Assembly (NCBI GenBank): GCA_038087015.1
Contig: JASBNA010000007.1
Location: 1,612,001 to 1,676,000 of the forward strand
Length of the DNA stretch: 64,000 nt
Origin: Cerrena zonata
Lineage: Eukaryota; Basidiomycota; Agaricomycetes; Polyporales; Cerrenaceae
Direction: 5' to 3'
The position numbers were made by a program, and so were the translations under genes. Of the stretch, positions 22,877-36,000 are shown one piece after another (the first letter of the stretch is position 1; every line of letters begins with the position of its first letter). Below the pieces are notes generated by a model, which ran no database searches, was not told the origin of the DNA, and worked only from the letters and a program-made list of their open reading frames with translations.

Positions 22877-25151
22877 ATGGCACGCATTTGGGCACCTCTC
22901 TTGGCCTTTCTCTTCTATTTCCCTCTCGCATTCGCTGCCTTTGGCGTGACGAAGTCTGGAAATAACTTTGTAGTTGACTCCGGCGCGGGCCTCGTTACTA
23001 CCAGTGAGTTTTATCAGTTTGCAAAAACGTCAATGAGAGACAGGGAAGAGCTAATTTTATCCAGTCAACGGTGCAAATGGAGATCTCACCTCATTAAAAT
23101 TCAACGGCAAGGAACTACAGGACTCAAGCAAATTCACACAACTTAGCTCTGGTCTTGGTTCCGCCACTGTTACCTCCTCTGTCAACAACAATATTGCCGT
23201 AATCACTATCAAAACCAGCACTATTGTAGGTACTATTCACATCATTTGTTGAACCTTGTTTAACTTCGAACCCCAGACCCACTACTACATTGTTCGCTCT
23301 GGAACCAATACCATATACATCGGAACCTTCGCCTCGGCTGAACCCACCGTCGGAGAATTGCGATTCATTGCTCGCCTTTCCAAGTCCGCATTGCCTAATG
23401 GCTCTCCTGCTGCTGACATTCAGGGTGGTACCGCGATTGAGGGTTCCGATGTCTTTTTAGTCAACGGCCAGACACGCTCAAAGTTCTATTCCAGCGTAAG
23501 TTCCATGTTTAGACACAATTTCAAAGTTTACCTACGACTCTGCCTTAGAACCGTTTCATTAACGATCAAGTCCACGGTGCAACGGGCAGCGGCGTTGGTG
23601 CCTTTGTCATCGTACCCGGTACAGGATATGAGTCTAGCTCTGGTGGTCCCTTCTTCAGAGGTAGATAGTATCGCAATGTCCGACAAACCTATTCTTAACA
23701 CCATCCTTCCAGACATAGACAACCAAGGTGGTGATCAACAGGAGGTTTACTTCTATATGAACAGTAACCACGAACAGAGTATGTTGTCCATTACTCGTTA
23801 AGTATAGACGGGAGTAGACTGACACCTTCTTCAGCTGAGTCTTACCGTACAGGCTTTTTCGGACCGTACGCACTTGCTGTCACCACTGGAAGCACACCTT
23901 CAGGTACTTTGGACACGTCTTTCTTCGACTCCTTGGGGCTTCAAGGATATGTTCCCTGCTTCCGGTCGCGGCACTGTAAAGGGTAGTTACTCGGGCACAT
24001 TGTCTGGATTGTCCAATCACCATCGGATTTAAGGTAATGGTTCTATTTACTATCTCTATGCATTCCCTGAACCAGTGAATCCTTAGAGCTCTGCCGCTCA
24101 ATACTGGGCTACTGGTAGCGGGTATGTATCTTGGTTGTGAAACTCCCGCGTGAAATACTTAATTATCCATGATCACAGCGGGTCCTTTACTAGCCCTCTC
24201 ATGAAACCCGGTACTTACACAGCTACCTTGTTCGAGGGTGAATTGGAATCCGGGACTGCTAGCGTTAGTAACGTGTTCCACTTCGAATTTAACGAACTCT
24301 ATTCAATATCTCCAAACAGGTCTCCGTCAGTGCTGGTGGTACCGCGTCTTTGACTTTGAAAGCAGCAGCCAGTCGTCCCTCGACCATCTGGAGTATTGGT
24401 AAACTACTATCTTCTCTGTTGTGAGCGTAACTAACTCTACCCCAGGCACTGCCGATGGTACCCCTGCTGGTTTCTTGAATGCGGACAAGATCGAAAGGAT
24501 ACATCCGTGAGTTCAGCTTCGTATCTAGTCCTAATGCATGACTGCTGAACAATCCGCACTCTCAGATCCGACTCTCGCATGAGTAGCTGGGGACCCGTTA
24601 CGTTCACTATCGGAAACTCGGCTTCTTCGTTCCCCATGGTAGCTGTTCTTACGTCTTATGCAAAACACTAAACTCAACTCGTCTACCTAGGCACAATTCA
24701 AAGACGTGAACAACCCAACTACCCTCAAATGGAGTGCATCGTCTTCTCAGATCGGTGCCAGAACCCTCCGTATCAGAACAACTGAAGCCTTTGCCGGAGG
24801 GCGGCCCCAGATTACTGTCAACAGCTGGACTTCTAGTGCGCCTTCAGGTAAGCAACCTCTCGTCAGTTGCGATAACTTAAACTTTAATGAGAATATACTA
24901 TAGCACCAACCGCTGTTGATTCTCGAGGTATGTATCCTTAATTGGTTTTTCAAGGAATTCGCTCACTTTCAATCGGTTTAGGTGTCACTCGTGGTACATG
25001 GCGAGGCCTCAACCAGATTTACGACTTTGCTATCCCTAGCGGTACTTTGGTTGCTGGTACCAACACCATTCAGATCAACGTCATCTCAGGCAGCAGCGGC
25101 TCTCAGTTCCTCAGCCCCAACTTCGTCTACGATTCAGTTGAATTGTTCTGA
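22877..25151 (+). CDS. secreted PL4 rhamnogalacturonan lyase, two frame breaks
   Basis: Cleaves the rhamnogalacturonan I backbone of pectin by beta-elimination outside the cell. It starts with a hydrophobic signal peptide (about residues 1-20) followed by [18 protein letters not shown]. Many short introns separate exons that read [89 protein letters not shown] and LQGYVP, then [76 protein letters not shown] and finally [12 protein letters not shown]. These match the catalytic domain, the middle fibronectin-like domain and the C-terminal jelly roll of PL4. Two +1 shifts break the frame, near 23954-23958 and 24009-24018. Both sit between conserved blocks where splicing cannot fix them. The gene is either decayed or carries sequence errors. 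Confidence 0.88.
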
Positions 25152-25291
25152 ACGAGATATGAATAAAAGGCAATGATTCTGTAGCTTGTATCTGTACTCG
25201 ATCCATGATCCCAGTTCGGAATGACAATCACTTTGTTGAATGTCCATCATATTACACGGCTGTAATATTATGACTGGTCGTGAAGCAAAGC

Positions 25292-28200
25292 TCAAGCTCC
25301 ACCGAGCATTTTACGAAAATCATCCTGTCCCTTTGAGGACGCAGCGGCTCCTGATGACCTACTACTGCTTGTCGAGGTAAAGGATGGCGCGGAAGCCGAT
25401 ATCGCAGTACCTCCACGACCCCTCTTGCTTCCTAAACCAGCTCTTGGCCGTGAGGCCGCGGCGCGTGGTACAAACAATTGAGCCGCTGCTGGAGCGACGG
25501 TTGGTGCAGACTCTTCCGACAACTGAAGTGTACTGCCGTTGAAAATGAGGGGGTCAGGGTGCAAGAGCAGTTTGCCCGCCTCCTGCATTTGGTTGTTAGA
25601 GATTGAGAAGTGAGATAAGAATTAGAGCACGTACTGCAGGATTCTCCAGTTCCACAGTGGCCTCATTGGAATCCGTAAAAACCTCAACACGTTTGATATG
25701 TGCACGTTTTTCCAAGACCTGCTGTAACAGACCCTCTTGCGTCCCGGCTGGCAGGTTCTTGATACGGACTGAACGGTTCTTGACCTCAGCATCAGCGATC
25801 TGGGTTCTATTGGGATGATGGTCCATACATTAGTAGTAGCTAAGTTATACATTCAGGAATCCTACCCGGGTTTGGAGCGTCTTGAGTCTGCTATGGTGAC
25901 GGCCATGCGCCTCTTCTTTAGTTCGAAGTTGTTTGCGGCTAGGGCAGAGACTGCATCCGCCTACAAGTTTGATGAGCACGGAATCAAGAAAAGGTATCAA
26001 ATGTAGAACTCACCGCTTGTTCGAACTCAACGAAAGCGAAGCCTTTGGTTTTGCGCTGGTCATCCAATGCCAGTCGGATATCTTTCACAGAACCATACTA
26101 CAGGTAGTTTGTTGTCAGCCATAAATGACGTGAGACGGTGGATAGACACAAACTGTAGTGAAGATCTTCATTAGATCATCTTTTGTTACAGACTTGGCCA
26201 AGCCTGCAACGTAGAGTTCACGATCATTAGCGTCTGAATCTGTTCTATCTTTCCTGCGACCAGGATCAGATATCAGAACACTCATAGGGTGCCCAGCTCC
26301 AACCTCCGTTCCATGTAATTCGCGAGCGGCTTCTGCGGAATGCTAGTATAAATAGGCGATACTATGAGTATAACACCCTTTGTAAGGCTAGACGGACATA
26401 CCGGGGAGGTAAACTGGACGTAGCAGAACCGTCTTGTACTCTTGAACTTTTTGCTAGGCCACCTTACGTCGAAGATGACGCCATACTGACCGAGCCAGAG
26501 AAGACGTCAATGACTAACGACGGTAATAAAAGCGATATCCAAACCTTGCCAAATAGTTCCCGAATAAATGTGTCGTCTGCCTTCTCGGGGAAGTTTGTGA
26601 CATACAGCGTAGATTTCCAAGCAAGGTGTACGGTGACCTCCTGACCATGAACACGCTTCTTGTCTTTTGTTAATGCGGCTGGTACACTCTCCTATCAATT
26701 TTATCTTGTGAGGGATATTTCTTTCATATTTTGCATCCGACGCACCTTATCCATAAACTCGACTGTCGCAACAAGGAAATTAGGCAATTTGGTGATCTTG
26801 ACCTCTCGAAGAGGACCACACTACGATAAGAATGTTAGCTACCAGACCCACCTAGCCTGAGCTCTATACTACTTACATCTTTGAATAGAGTCGACAGGTC
26901 CTCCTCTTTAGTATCCGTTGGAAGGTCCGCAACGAATACAGTCGAGTTCTCTCGATCACTACACGATCACGAGGGGTTGAGTAAGCCGCAGAAATAGTAT
27001 AAAACGTACATACCGCTTGAGCTGTACTGGTTTTGGGTCTTCTGTACATTCAAGCGATTTGTTAATATAACCCAGGATGGCGCAAAGAAACGCTCACCAG
27101 TTCGTGCTTTCTTGTTATCCAGCACTGACACTTCAGTTTCGTCTTCAGCCTTCCGCTTGAGATTACCAGAGGGCGAGCCAGCACGAAAATCGACATCCAT
27201 AGACATAGATGGCGCTGCCTCAGGTGCTTGGTTTGTGCTTCCGGCAATAGTCTCAGAGATAAGAGCAGATGCCTGTTGCTTAGCCTCCAGTTGCATAGCA
27301 GCGTATGCTGCCTTTTCCGCTTCCTATTATGTGCGGTGATCAGAACCTGCGTCCAATGATAGATAAATACAATTACCTTTGCAAGTCTGGCGTTGACTTG
27401 ATTTCGAGCCCGTTCGATCCGATCTAAGCATTCTTCGACTTCCTCTACCGATCCATGTAGATGCTCGAATGACAGCCAGGCTTCCCACAGGGCTTCTGGC
27501 CAGTCAATGTTTTTGAAGGCAACATCTTTATAGGTCGCACGAGCAGCGTCGTATTGCTGATGTTTGCTTTGAGTTGGAAACTTCAACATAAGAGATAGAG
27601 GGAAAGTGATTTGAATACATACACAAGGGCGTCGGCATATTCGGACCAAGCCAGATAGCTTGTTTTATAATGCTTAGCAGCACTTTGCCATAATTGAATC
27701 ACTTGTTCTTGTAGGGCTTCCTGTTCGTGACACTAGAAACGGATACCATTTAGGTCACCCTGGGGTGTCGGTGTCATGGTTCTGAACTTACTAGTGCACT
27801 AAAGAATTTCTCGAGACGTAATCTTGGATCCCCGGCAGGCGACGCTACAATCAGTCAGTCAGCTCTATGATTTCGAATATTGCGTAATAGTGTCTCACCT
27901 TGGCGTACTCTAGTTATGCCTTCGATCAGTAACTGAAACAGTGTTTCAAGTACGTCGTCCCCTACACAACATATATTTCTATCAATACGAGTCAATAGTT
28001 GGATATGATATGACGTACCACCCTCATTGTCAAAACGTCGTTTCTCGTACGAAGCTCTGGATAGAGTGACTTGTACGAGAGCTTCGACATCTTTGAGAAT
28101 TGGAGGGAAGGCGAGGGCCGATGTAAATGCGTCTGATTATACATTGGTTAGATTATATCGCGTACCATCGTAGAGTAAAAGGCTTACTCTCAATAGAAGA

Positions 28201-29610
28201 GGGGATATCCTGCGTTCTCTCCTGTAAAAATAACATGAGGCATGCGTTCTGTCTAGAAGCCCTAAAGGGGAATGCACTTACCAAGAAACGAAGGTATCGA
28301 GCCCAGAAATCTCCACAACCGGGCACACTTCTTGTAGCCCGTCGGAATATCTTCGCCAGCTGCTCGTCATCCTCGTCATTCTGTCTCTATACCAGGAATA
28401 TTTAAACCTTCCCGAGGATAAGGAGATAATATTAGCTTACCAACACATCTAGGTATTTGATCCAGAATGCTCGTAGGCTTTCTTCAGCCCCACTTTCGCC
28501 TTTCCACCGACGTTTGTCTGCTTCTGCGATTGCTCTTTCGAACAAGGTGGCTAGAATAAAAAGTTCTGGTTTCTTCAACTTTAACTCTGAGGTAATATAG
28601 TAGTTGTAGCCCTCGAGTGAATAGCCGGCTTGTTTCTATAGTTTTCAAATAGTTAATTTCAACGTAAATATAAGGACTCAAAATACGAATATGGTGAACG
28701 GACCAGTCCTAATTCCATAGGCTCTCGTCTATTCCACGATTTGACAGAGTTAGCACGTGTCTTGGATGCCTGAACCAGGAGCTTTTCGTAGACATCTGGA
28801 GGCTTGTAGTTTGTTGTGAAAGAAGAGTATGCTTGGAATGTCGACTCGTAGTTGTCGTGAGGCTGCTTTAGTCGTGTGAGATATAACTCCTCTAGCTGAG
28901 GTACAAGGGCTGCTCTGTGACATATCAAAAATAGATCACGATGTTAGTCTAGGGCAAACACTTACTTCTCTTCGGCAGATGCTTGTTGGAGAACTTCCTG
29001 TTCCCATTCTTGCTGTGCGTTCCACAGTTCTTGGCTCTGCAGAAGTCATCTTGAATAAAGACAATAGAATATGGCAACAAATTGATTACCTCCGTCAAAT
29101 GACCTATTCCCTTCGCAACAACGTCTGCAATAGCATGTCGGGTCCATTCGGTAGAGAACAAGTCTGAATCTGTGTCTGGTTTCGATCCAGTTTCGACAAA
29201 GTGATCATACCGTTCAATCAAGAATTTAACATGCTTCTTGAGTACAGGTATTGCTAGACATTCAAATTAATCCCATATGTCTTATGATACAACACATAGT
29301 ACATACAGAGGTAGTCTACTTCTGCCTGGTCGAACAGAGCCAATACGTCCAGTAGTCCATCGGGGCTCTCGAGATTCGCGTCCTTCAGTTTCTTCTCGAG
29401 TAACGGTATCCAAACATAGTCCCCCGCAGCCCAGAATCCAGTGTACATTTCGAGAGCTTGCTCAACCTGATCTTCGAGACCTGTCTCTTGTGCGACGCGT
29501 ACATGTTCAGCATGAGTTGCAACATCATATGGATTTTCAGTCAACTTGGTGAGTACAGAAGATAAAGCGTCAAGACTATTTGTCTGGTCAACCGTCATTT
29601 CCTCGTCCAT
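25292..29610 (-). CDS. Prp24/SART3-type U4/U6 snRNP assembly factor
   Basis: RNA-binding factor that re-anneals U4 and U6 snRNA in the nucleus. It has many short introns. The N-terminal half has HAT (half-TPR) helices, for example EMYTGFWAAGDYVWIPLLEK, LWNAQQEWEQEVLQQASAEE and IDWPEALWEAWLSFEHLHGS. A basic linker with KRKAEDE and KKAR follows. Four RRMs are visible: TVFVADLP with VATVEFMD, STLYVTNFP with RRFCYVQF, RELYVAGLAKSVTKDDLM with GFAFVEFE, and RSVRIKNLPAGTQE with ATVELENPA. The C-terminus GQDDFRKMLGGA is the Lsm-interaction motif that binds the U6 Lsm2-8 ring. The start is placed at MDEEMTVDQ (29610); an in-frame ATG at 29664 is also possible. The chromovirus LTR lies 89 bases upstream. 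It converges with the PL4 gene 140 bases away. Confidence 0.9.
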
Positions 29611-29694
29611 GATGGCAGTAGGTAAGATTGCCAATGGTAGTTTGTATAGATTGGGACCCGCCACAAGCGTAGAAAGGAGGCGCCGGGCCGTGAG

Positions 29695-29699
29695 GTCCG
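29695..29699. repeat. target-site duplication GTCCG, left copy
   Basis: GTCCG directly before the left LTR matches GTCCG directly after the right LTR (39454-39458). A 5-bp duplication is the usual footprint of Ty3/gypsy integrase. Confidence 0.9.
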
Positions 29700-30027
29700 T
29701 GTAACGTTCGCACGCCTAATGGGGCAGTGGTGACGTTACGAACCGTCGAAGAACAGAGACAGGTGTAAAGACGTGTCTTATTCCAAACGGACTCGGGGAA
29801 CAAGTAAGCAACGCGAGTCGTTTATATACAGGATAGCAGGCGCCTAGTGAGGACGAGTCAGAGACGAGTCAAGTAACAAGAGTCAGTTAGAGTACAACTA
29901 GGCAGGAGTCAAGGGATAAGATAAACTAGTCAGATTGTATAGGGATAAGAAAGGAGGAAAGAATAAGTCAATGAGCCGAAGACCGGGACGATCGGCAATA
30001 GAACGAATCCGGAACCGGAGTGCTACA
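29700..30027 (-). repeat. left LTR (3' LTR in element sense)
   Basis: 328 bp, TGTAAC...GCTACA on the plus strand, so TGTAGC...GTTACA in element sense with TG/CA ends. A TATA-like stretch (TATATAAA in element sense) lies at about 29820-29829. It starts 89 bases from the ATG of the Prp24/SART3-type gene and points its U3-R-U5 reading direction toward that gene. Confidence 0.95.
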
Positions 30028-30037
30028 TACGCCCTCC

Positions 30038-30058
30038 AGTTGTTGTGTAACAACAACT
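30038..30058. repeat. perfect inverted repeat after gag-pol stop
   Basis: Two 9-base arms (AGTTGTTGT and ACAACAACT) around GTA, immediately after the gag-pol stop codon and just before the purine run and the 3' LTR. Its position suggests an RNA hairpin in the element transcript. Confidence 0.7.
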
Positions 30059-33000
30059 CTAATCATCATGTAAATCGATGAAGCCATCGGCCGCGACGCT
30101 GGAGGCGGAAGCGTTAACGGGGACGTTGGAACCGCCCGAGTTTCCTTCGCCCGAACCGGTGTCTTTCTTCTTCGTAAAGTTAGGTAACTTTCCCTTCTTC
30201 TTCTTCTCCTTTCCCTTCGAGACATCTTGGTCGTTTCCGCTAGTAACGTTGGACATACCAGTAGTAGAGGTAAGGTCCGACATAGTAATGTCATTCTGCA
30301 TCCCACTGAAAGGAAGCTGTCCCATGGAGAAAAACTCGGTAAAACCAAAGTCGGAAGGACCCTGAAGATTGCTGGTAGATGTTTGGGGAGAGTGGGGTGG
30401 AGTAGGATGAGGAGCGATAGGAGCTGCGGGGGCGAGAGGGGGAGGAGCATCCAGGTTAACGGCTCCTGCGAATAAGGCTGCTGCGGAGACTTTTCGGTGA
30501 AGTCCTCCATTCGGATTCCTTTTCTTCTGCATGTTCCTCTCCTGACGCGCTTTAGCATAATTCATCTTCCGATTCATCTCACTCCTCGCCTTAGACAATA
30601 AAATGAACTTTACTACATCATCCTGACCGTCAACGTACTCAGTACGTTCACTACCCGCCTCCTTAGAGGCCTGGGCAAGTTCCGGTACGAGAATATTAGC
30701 AGCAATACGCTGACCTTGATGACAGATATCGCCGGAAGTAGGGTTGAAAGTTGTAAACTTGTAAAGGTAGGTGATGTCGGCATTGAATGCAGCACAAAAC
30801 TGCAAGTAACCGCAGGGGAAGGGATCACGATTCAAGGCAAAGTCACCCTGTCGTAACTTGGTGTCGAAATCGAGGTAAGTGTGTCCGAGTTCTACGGAGA
30901 CGTGAATTATGTTGCCATTAGCAGGGTCCCGAAGGTTGAGACCACCATTACCGGGAAGACGGATGGTAGTTTGATTGACACGAATAGGAGGGGACATGGC
31001 GACCGCGAGGGAAACGAAGTGATGAAGAGCTGAGTAGGGGATGTGGTCCGGAGGGGGAGATTGTGATGAGGGACACGGAACGGAGGGATGGGATCTACAA
31101 ATGAAACAATTCTTGAGGTGAGTACGAGTTTGGGGTCCCCGTTGCCTAACCGGCTTGCGAGATACACCCTTTATAGATTTTCGACGAGTCTGAATATCGA
31201 GATGACCCAAATAAACTTGAGGGTCATCGGTTGGAGGCGTTCCGTTCCCGAGTGGTAACTGCGCCACATTGTCGATGTCTAACACCTCGAAATAGGATTT
31301 GATAGCAGGTAAGTGAGCTATCAAATCATATGGTACCCATGTTCTGTCCCCTGACTTCCAGACCGCTTCGAAAATAGCGCTCTGTTTTGATCCTCTATGG
31401 GACACAATGGACTCGATCGCCCACTCACCATCCTTATCTTCAAGCTCAGCCACTTGGCTGTCAAGACGTCCCGGAAAGAGTCGGTCGTCGTTAGGTACAT
31501 GGATCCTAAGCAACGAAGCGTGGAAAACTGAATGGATTCCTCGTCTCGTCAAGTTAGCAGGCAGCGCAAGACGGTAAGAATTATTATGGAAGTCCTTGGT
31601 GATTCGGTAAGGTCCAATATACTTCGGTGCTAACTTACGAGCTAATCCCTTCGGTAGGGATATGTTTTTAGTTGAAACATAGACCAGGTCTTGTTCGGAA
31701 AAAGGGGCAGGCCGCCGTCGTCGATTCGCGTCTCGAACTTGCTTAGTTCTAGCCGCGATTATGCTATCATGCGCAGCCATAATCGCAGATTTCACCCGTT
31801 GAGCATATACTCGAACGGCCGGGTATTCATCTTTACCCGCATTGTCCCAAATCATGGATCTCGGCATCCGTCCCATGTTTAGGAAAAAAGGTGCGTATCC
31901 GGTTGAGTCTGATCTCGCCAAGTTTATCGCAAACTCGATAGCTGGAAGCTTTGTAACCCAATCCTTTTGACTAGGATTGACACATTGACGCAACATTTGC
32001 GTCACCGTTCGATTAGCTCGTTCCGTCGAGCCATCTGACTCTGGATGGTAGGCACTCGACATTTTGAGTTTCACTCCTATCAATTCATGTAAGTGTTTCC
32101 AGAACAAACTTGTGAATAGCACGTCGCGATCGCTTACAATCGAACGTGGCATACCATGATGTTTATAAACTTCGGCGAAGATCAATTCAGCAATGTTCTT
32201 TGCTGTGTAATTGATCCTACTCGGGATGAGATGGACCATGCCGGTAAGTAAATCTATTATTACCGTAATGGAATCGAACGTCGCGTCGCGACTTTTTGAC
32301 TCTGGTAGGGGTCCGACGAAGTCAATGCCTATGGATTCCCAAGGATGACTCGGAACCTTAAGTGGATTGAGTAATCCATAAGGTTTCTTATTGCTGGGCT
32401 TACTTCTTCGACAAGTCATACAACTTTCACAGTAAGTCTTCACATCATTATTCATGGTTTTCCACCAGACATGATCTCGAAGAAGACTTAGGGTTTTGAA
32501 TGACCCTAAATGAGCTAGTAACGAGTGAGCATGCTCGATAATGATCTCGCGTACACTTCGTCCGTTGACGATTACATTTGGTATGCAAAGGAATTCTTCT
32601 TCCTTTTCCTTTAGGTACATCAGACCTTCCGATTTCTCATATCGGAAGTTCTTGAAGTCTTTTGGCGCCTTCAAGATGATCGCGAAGAACTTATCTTCAT
32701 TGTATCGCCATTGAAGCATGCGTGGTAAGTCAATGTTCTCGTTGCTCTCAGCTAGATGCTGAATAAACTGACTATGTTGTACAATTTGTGGCTCGGAAGA
32801 TTCAACATGCAGAGGTAGGTGATTACCATTGTCGGAAGTACTACTGACTTCTTTAGGTGACATTGGGTGCTGTTTGTGCGGAACGTTTGAAACATCTGCA
32901 CTCACGCCCTCCTGTCGTTGTCCACGCGGCCCGTGGAGAACGACACGATGTATCCGCTTTGCAAATTCCCGCGAAGTTTCTGGTCGCCCGGTGTCAGCAG

Positions 33001-36000
33001 GAGGTACTGGAACCTTCATTCGACGAGGACGTTTCGTCTGTACGTCGGTCGTGCTTAGTGGTTCCACCTCCGCAAGAGGAGGAATGTTTGTCATCGTCCC
33101 AAATGATTCATCCTGTAGAGAATCATATTGCCGCTCAGCGGCCATACTCGGCTGGTGAAGAACCTGAGAACCATCAGGAGTAGAAGATGTCACCGGGTTC
33201 ATAGAATGGGAACTGGGATGTTGGGCAACTCCATGTTCACCCACCTCTGTAGTAGTGCCATCGGGCATCCTCGCAGCATATGAACGCTGCTGACTGCGAG
33301 TCGATACAGCTAGCTCCAGTGAGACCCGCCTTCCAGTTCCAGCCATCAACGTCTGCTGACGACAAACACCAGGGACCGGCATGTCGTGACCGGTGTCCAC
33401 AGGCTCAGCATGTTTCTTGCGAGCGATCGGTTTCGATTGAATGACGGTCTGCGGTGGTAGGGGATGTGACCGAAGGCGCATTGCAGAGGCCTCAATGCCA
33501 ACATACACAGGCATCGATATCGCTGCCGAAGCGAGACGATATGCAAGCAAACTGCTATCGTCATGTTGAGTGTACTCCGAAGGGGCACGAACAGTACCAG
33601 GTAGGTCAAACGAATATATTCGTGACAACGCATCCGCTAATACATTCTCAGTACCGGGAAGGTACTGGACCTCAAAATCAAACTCCGAAATCTTTTCGAG
33701 CCACCGTGCTTGACGGCCCGACAGATTTCGCTGTTTCAAAAGGTGAGTCAATCCTTTATGGTCTGTTACCCACGTAAAGTGACAACCCAGCAATATCTCG
33801 CGATGTCGTAACATCGACTCTACGCCTGCGAGCATTTCGATTTCATGTACAGGATAGTTCGACTGCGCGGAAGTCAATTTTGCAGAGTAAAACGCTGCAA
33901 CGCGACCTGTTCTGAAGTCATGTCCTTGAGTAACAACACCAGCAATACCTGCAATAGAGCCATCTGTAACCAACCAAATAGGTTCGGCGCCAGGTGAATA
34001 GTCCAAAGGCATACGGCGATGCTCGCGATGAGCTTCAACAAGCCGTTTGACTTCATCGAATGCACGCTGGTGAGTATAATCCCACTTGAAGCTACTTTCG
34101 GAGCCTGTTAATGAAGTCAAAATCCCCATAGGAATCCGAACGGTCGCGATATCATCAGCAAGATACCCAACCGACCCTAAGAAACCACGTAAAAGTTCCT
34201 TATTAGTTGGAACCTTCCAATTCAATACATTGTCGATCTTATCCGGATCCATACGGATTCCATCATCATCAACAATTCGTCCTAAGACTTTCATTTCCTT
34301 GCAAAGAAACTGAAGTTTTCCTGCACTGAGATACAGATTTTCCCTACGAAGAATGTCAATCACCTGTTTAACATGATTGATGTGATCTTCCAGTGTGTCG
34401 GAGTAGATGACAATATCATCCAAGTAAACATCCATAAACACTGAAATAAATGAACCGAAAATGTGGTTCATCAATGTCTGGTAAGTGGCGACAGCATTGC
34501 AATCACCTTGCTGAAGGACCAAACTGACCATATTTCCGTCAGGAGTAGTCATAGCTGTACGGTCAACATGTGCAGGGTCAATGCGGATGTGCTCGTATGC
34601 ATCTTTCCCGTCAATCAATGATCGGTAAGGTTTTCGAGACAGTCGACGCAATATAGCATCTATATCGGGTAAAGGTGAAGTGACCTTGTGAGTATTTTTA
34701 TTCCGTTCTCGTAAATCAACTACACATCGTAGCTTATGTGGAATGTCCTTAATTCCAGTGCCTGGTTTCGTTAACAGAAGCATTGGCGAGGCATTCCGAG
34801 CCGTCGTCATCTTCCATCTCCCAGACTGGAGATAGGCATCCCTCTTCTCGATCCAGCTCGCACGATGAGCATCGGGGCAACGAGACGGTCTCCATGAATA
34901 CGTCACGGTTGGATCTTTAAGAGGTATTGTGTGATTTATAGCACGAAGAGGTGGAAGCGGTGAGTCACTTGCTTCTTTACAAATGGGAGCGGCATACTCA
35001 CGAAGGAGGTTCCGAGCTGCATCGAGCCGTTCCTCGAAGATTTCGGCCGCCCGAGATTCCAGGGTCCGAACATGTTTCCCTTGAATCTTCTGAGCTTGTA
35101 CAGAGCCGACAAGAACAGTCATCGGGTTGAACCCGATTGTGATCTGATGCTGGAACATGAAAGGAGTTCCAAGGATAAGATCATAATTTAGTAAGTTGAT
35201 GATATCAAAATACCGCGGAGCACTTATACCTTGATAGGCCAGTTCCGCTTGACATCCAAGATTAATCTTGGCTCGAGATCCTTGAACCGCAAGATGCACT
35301 GGTAGGGGTTTTTGGAGCTCAAAAGCTTTGATGTTCAATTGGTGAGCCAGTTTCGCAGACATGAAGTCAGCTAACGAACCTGAATCGAGTAGTGCACGAG
35401 CAGGGTGCCCATTCACATTAACGACAACTACCGCAGGCTCAGGAATGAGCCGCTTGAAGTCCCGCGGAGTTCCCGAGTTCCGCTGTACAGCAGAGATTGA
35501 AGGAATGGAAGGGGCTGGTCGAGCAACCATTAAATGTAAGTCAGTGTCGAAACCAGCAGTATAACACTTACTACTGATGGATTCATTAGAGAAAATAATG
35601 CGACGTGCTGTAGTCGCGTACCAATTTATGAGGTTGAAATTACGTCGCCGAAGGAGATCAGCAGAGACCGAAACACGAATGTCCAAATATTCATCAAGAA
35701 TGATCATATTGTCTTCGTTATCAGGGAAACAAGTGAAACGTAAGGACCGACGTCCAGAGTCCATTGTTTCAGTACTAGGCCAAGGAAAGATGGAGTTTAA
35801 CTGCCGTTGAGTCTCCCTTCCGTAGGGATTCCCGAGACGAGAAATATTTCGTAAAGGAGCAACCCCGGCTCCTATTTGGGCTTCGATCTGAAGTCGATAC
35901 CACGCTGGTAAGTCAAACTCACTATCGTGTAAAAGCGTAGCATCTATTAACACATCGTCAAGGATCTCCGGGTGTGAAATCACATAACGATCGCCTTTCG

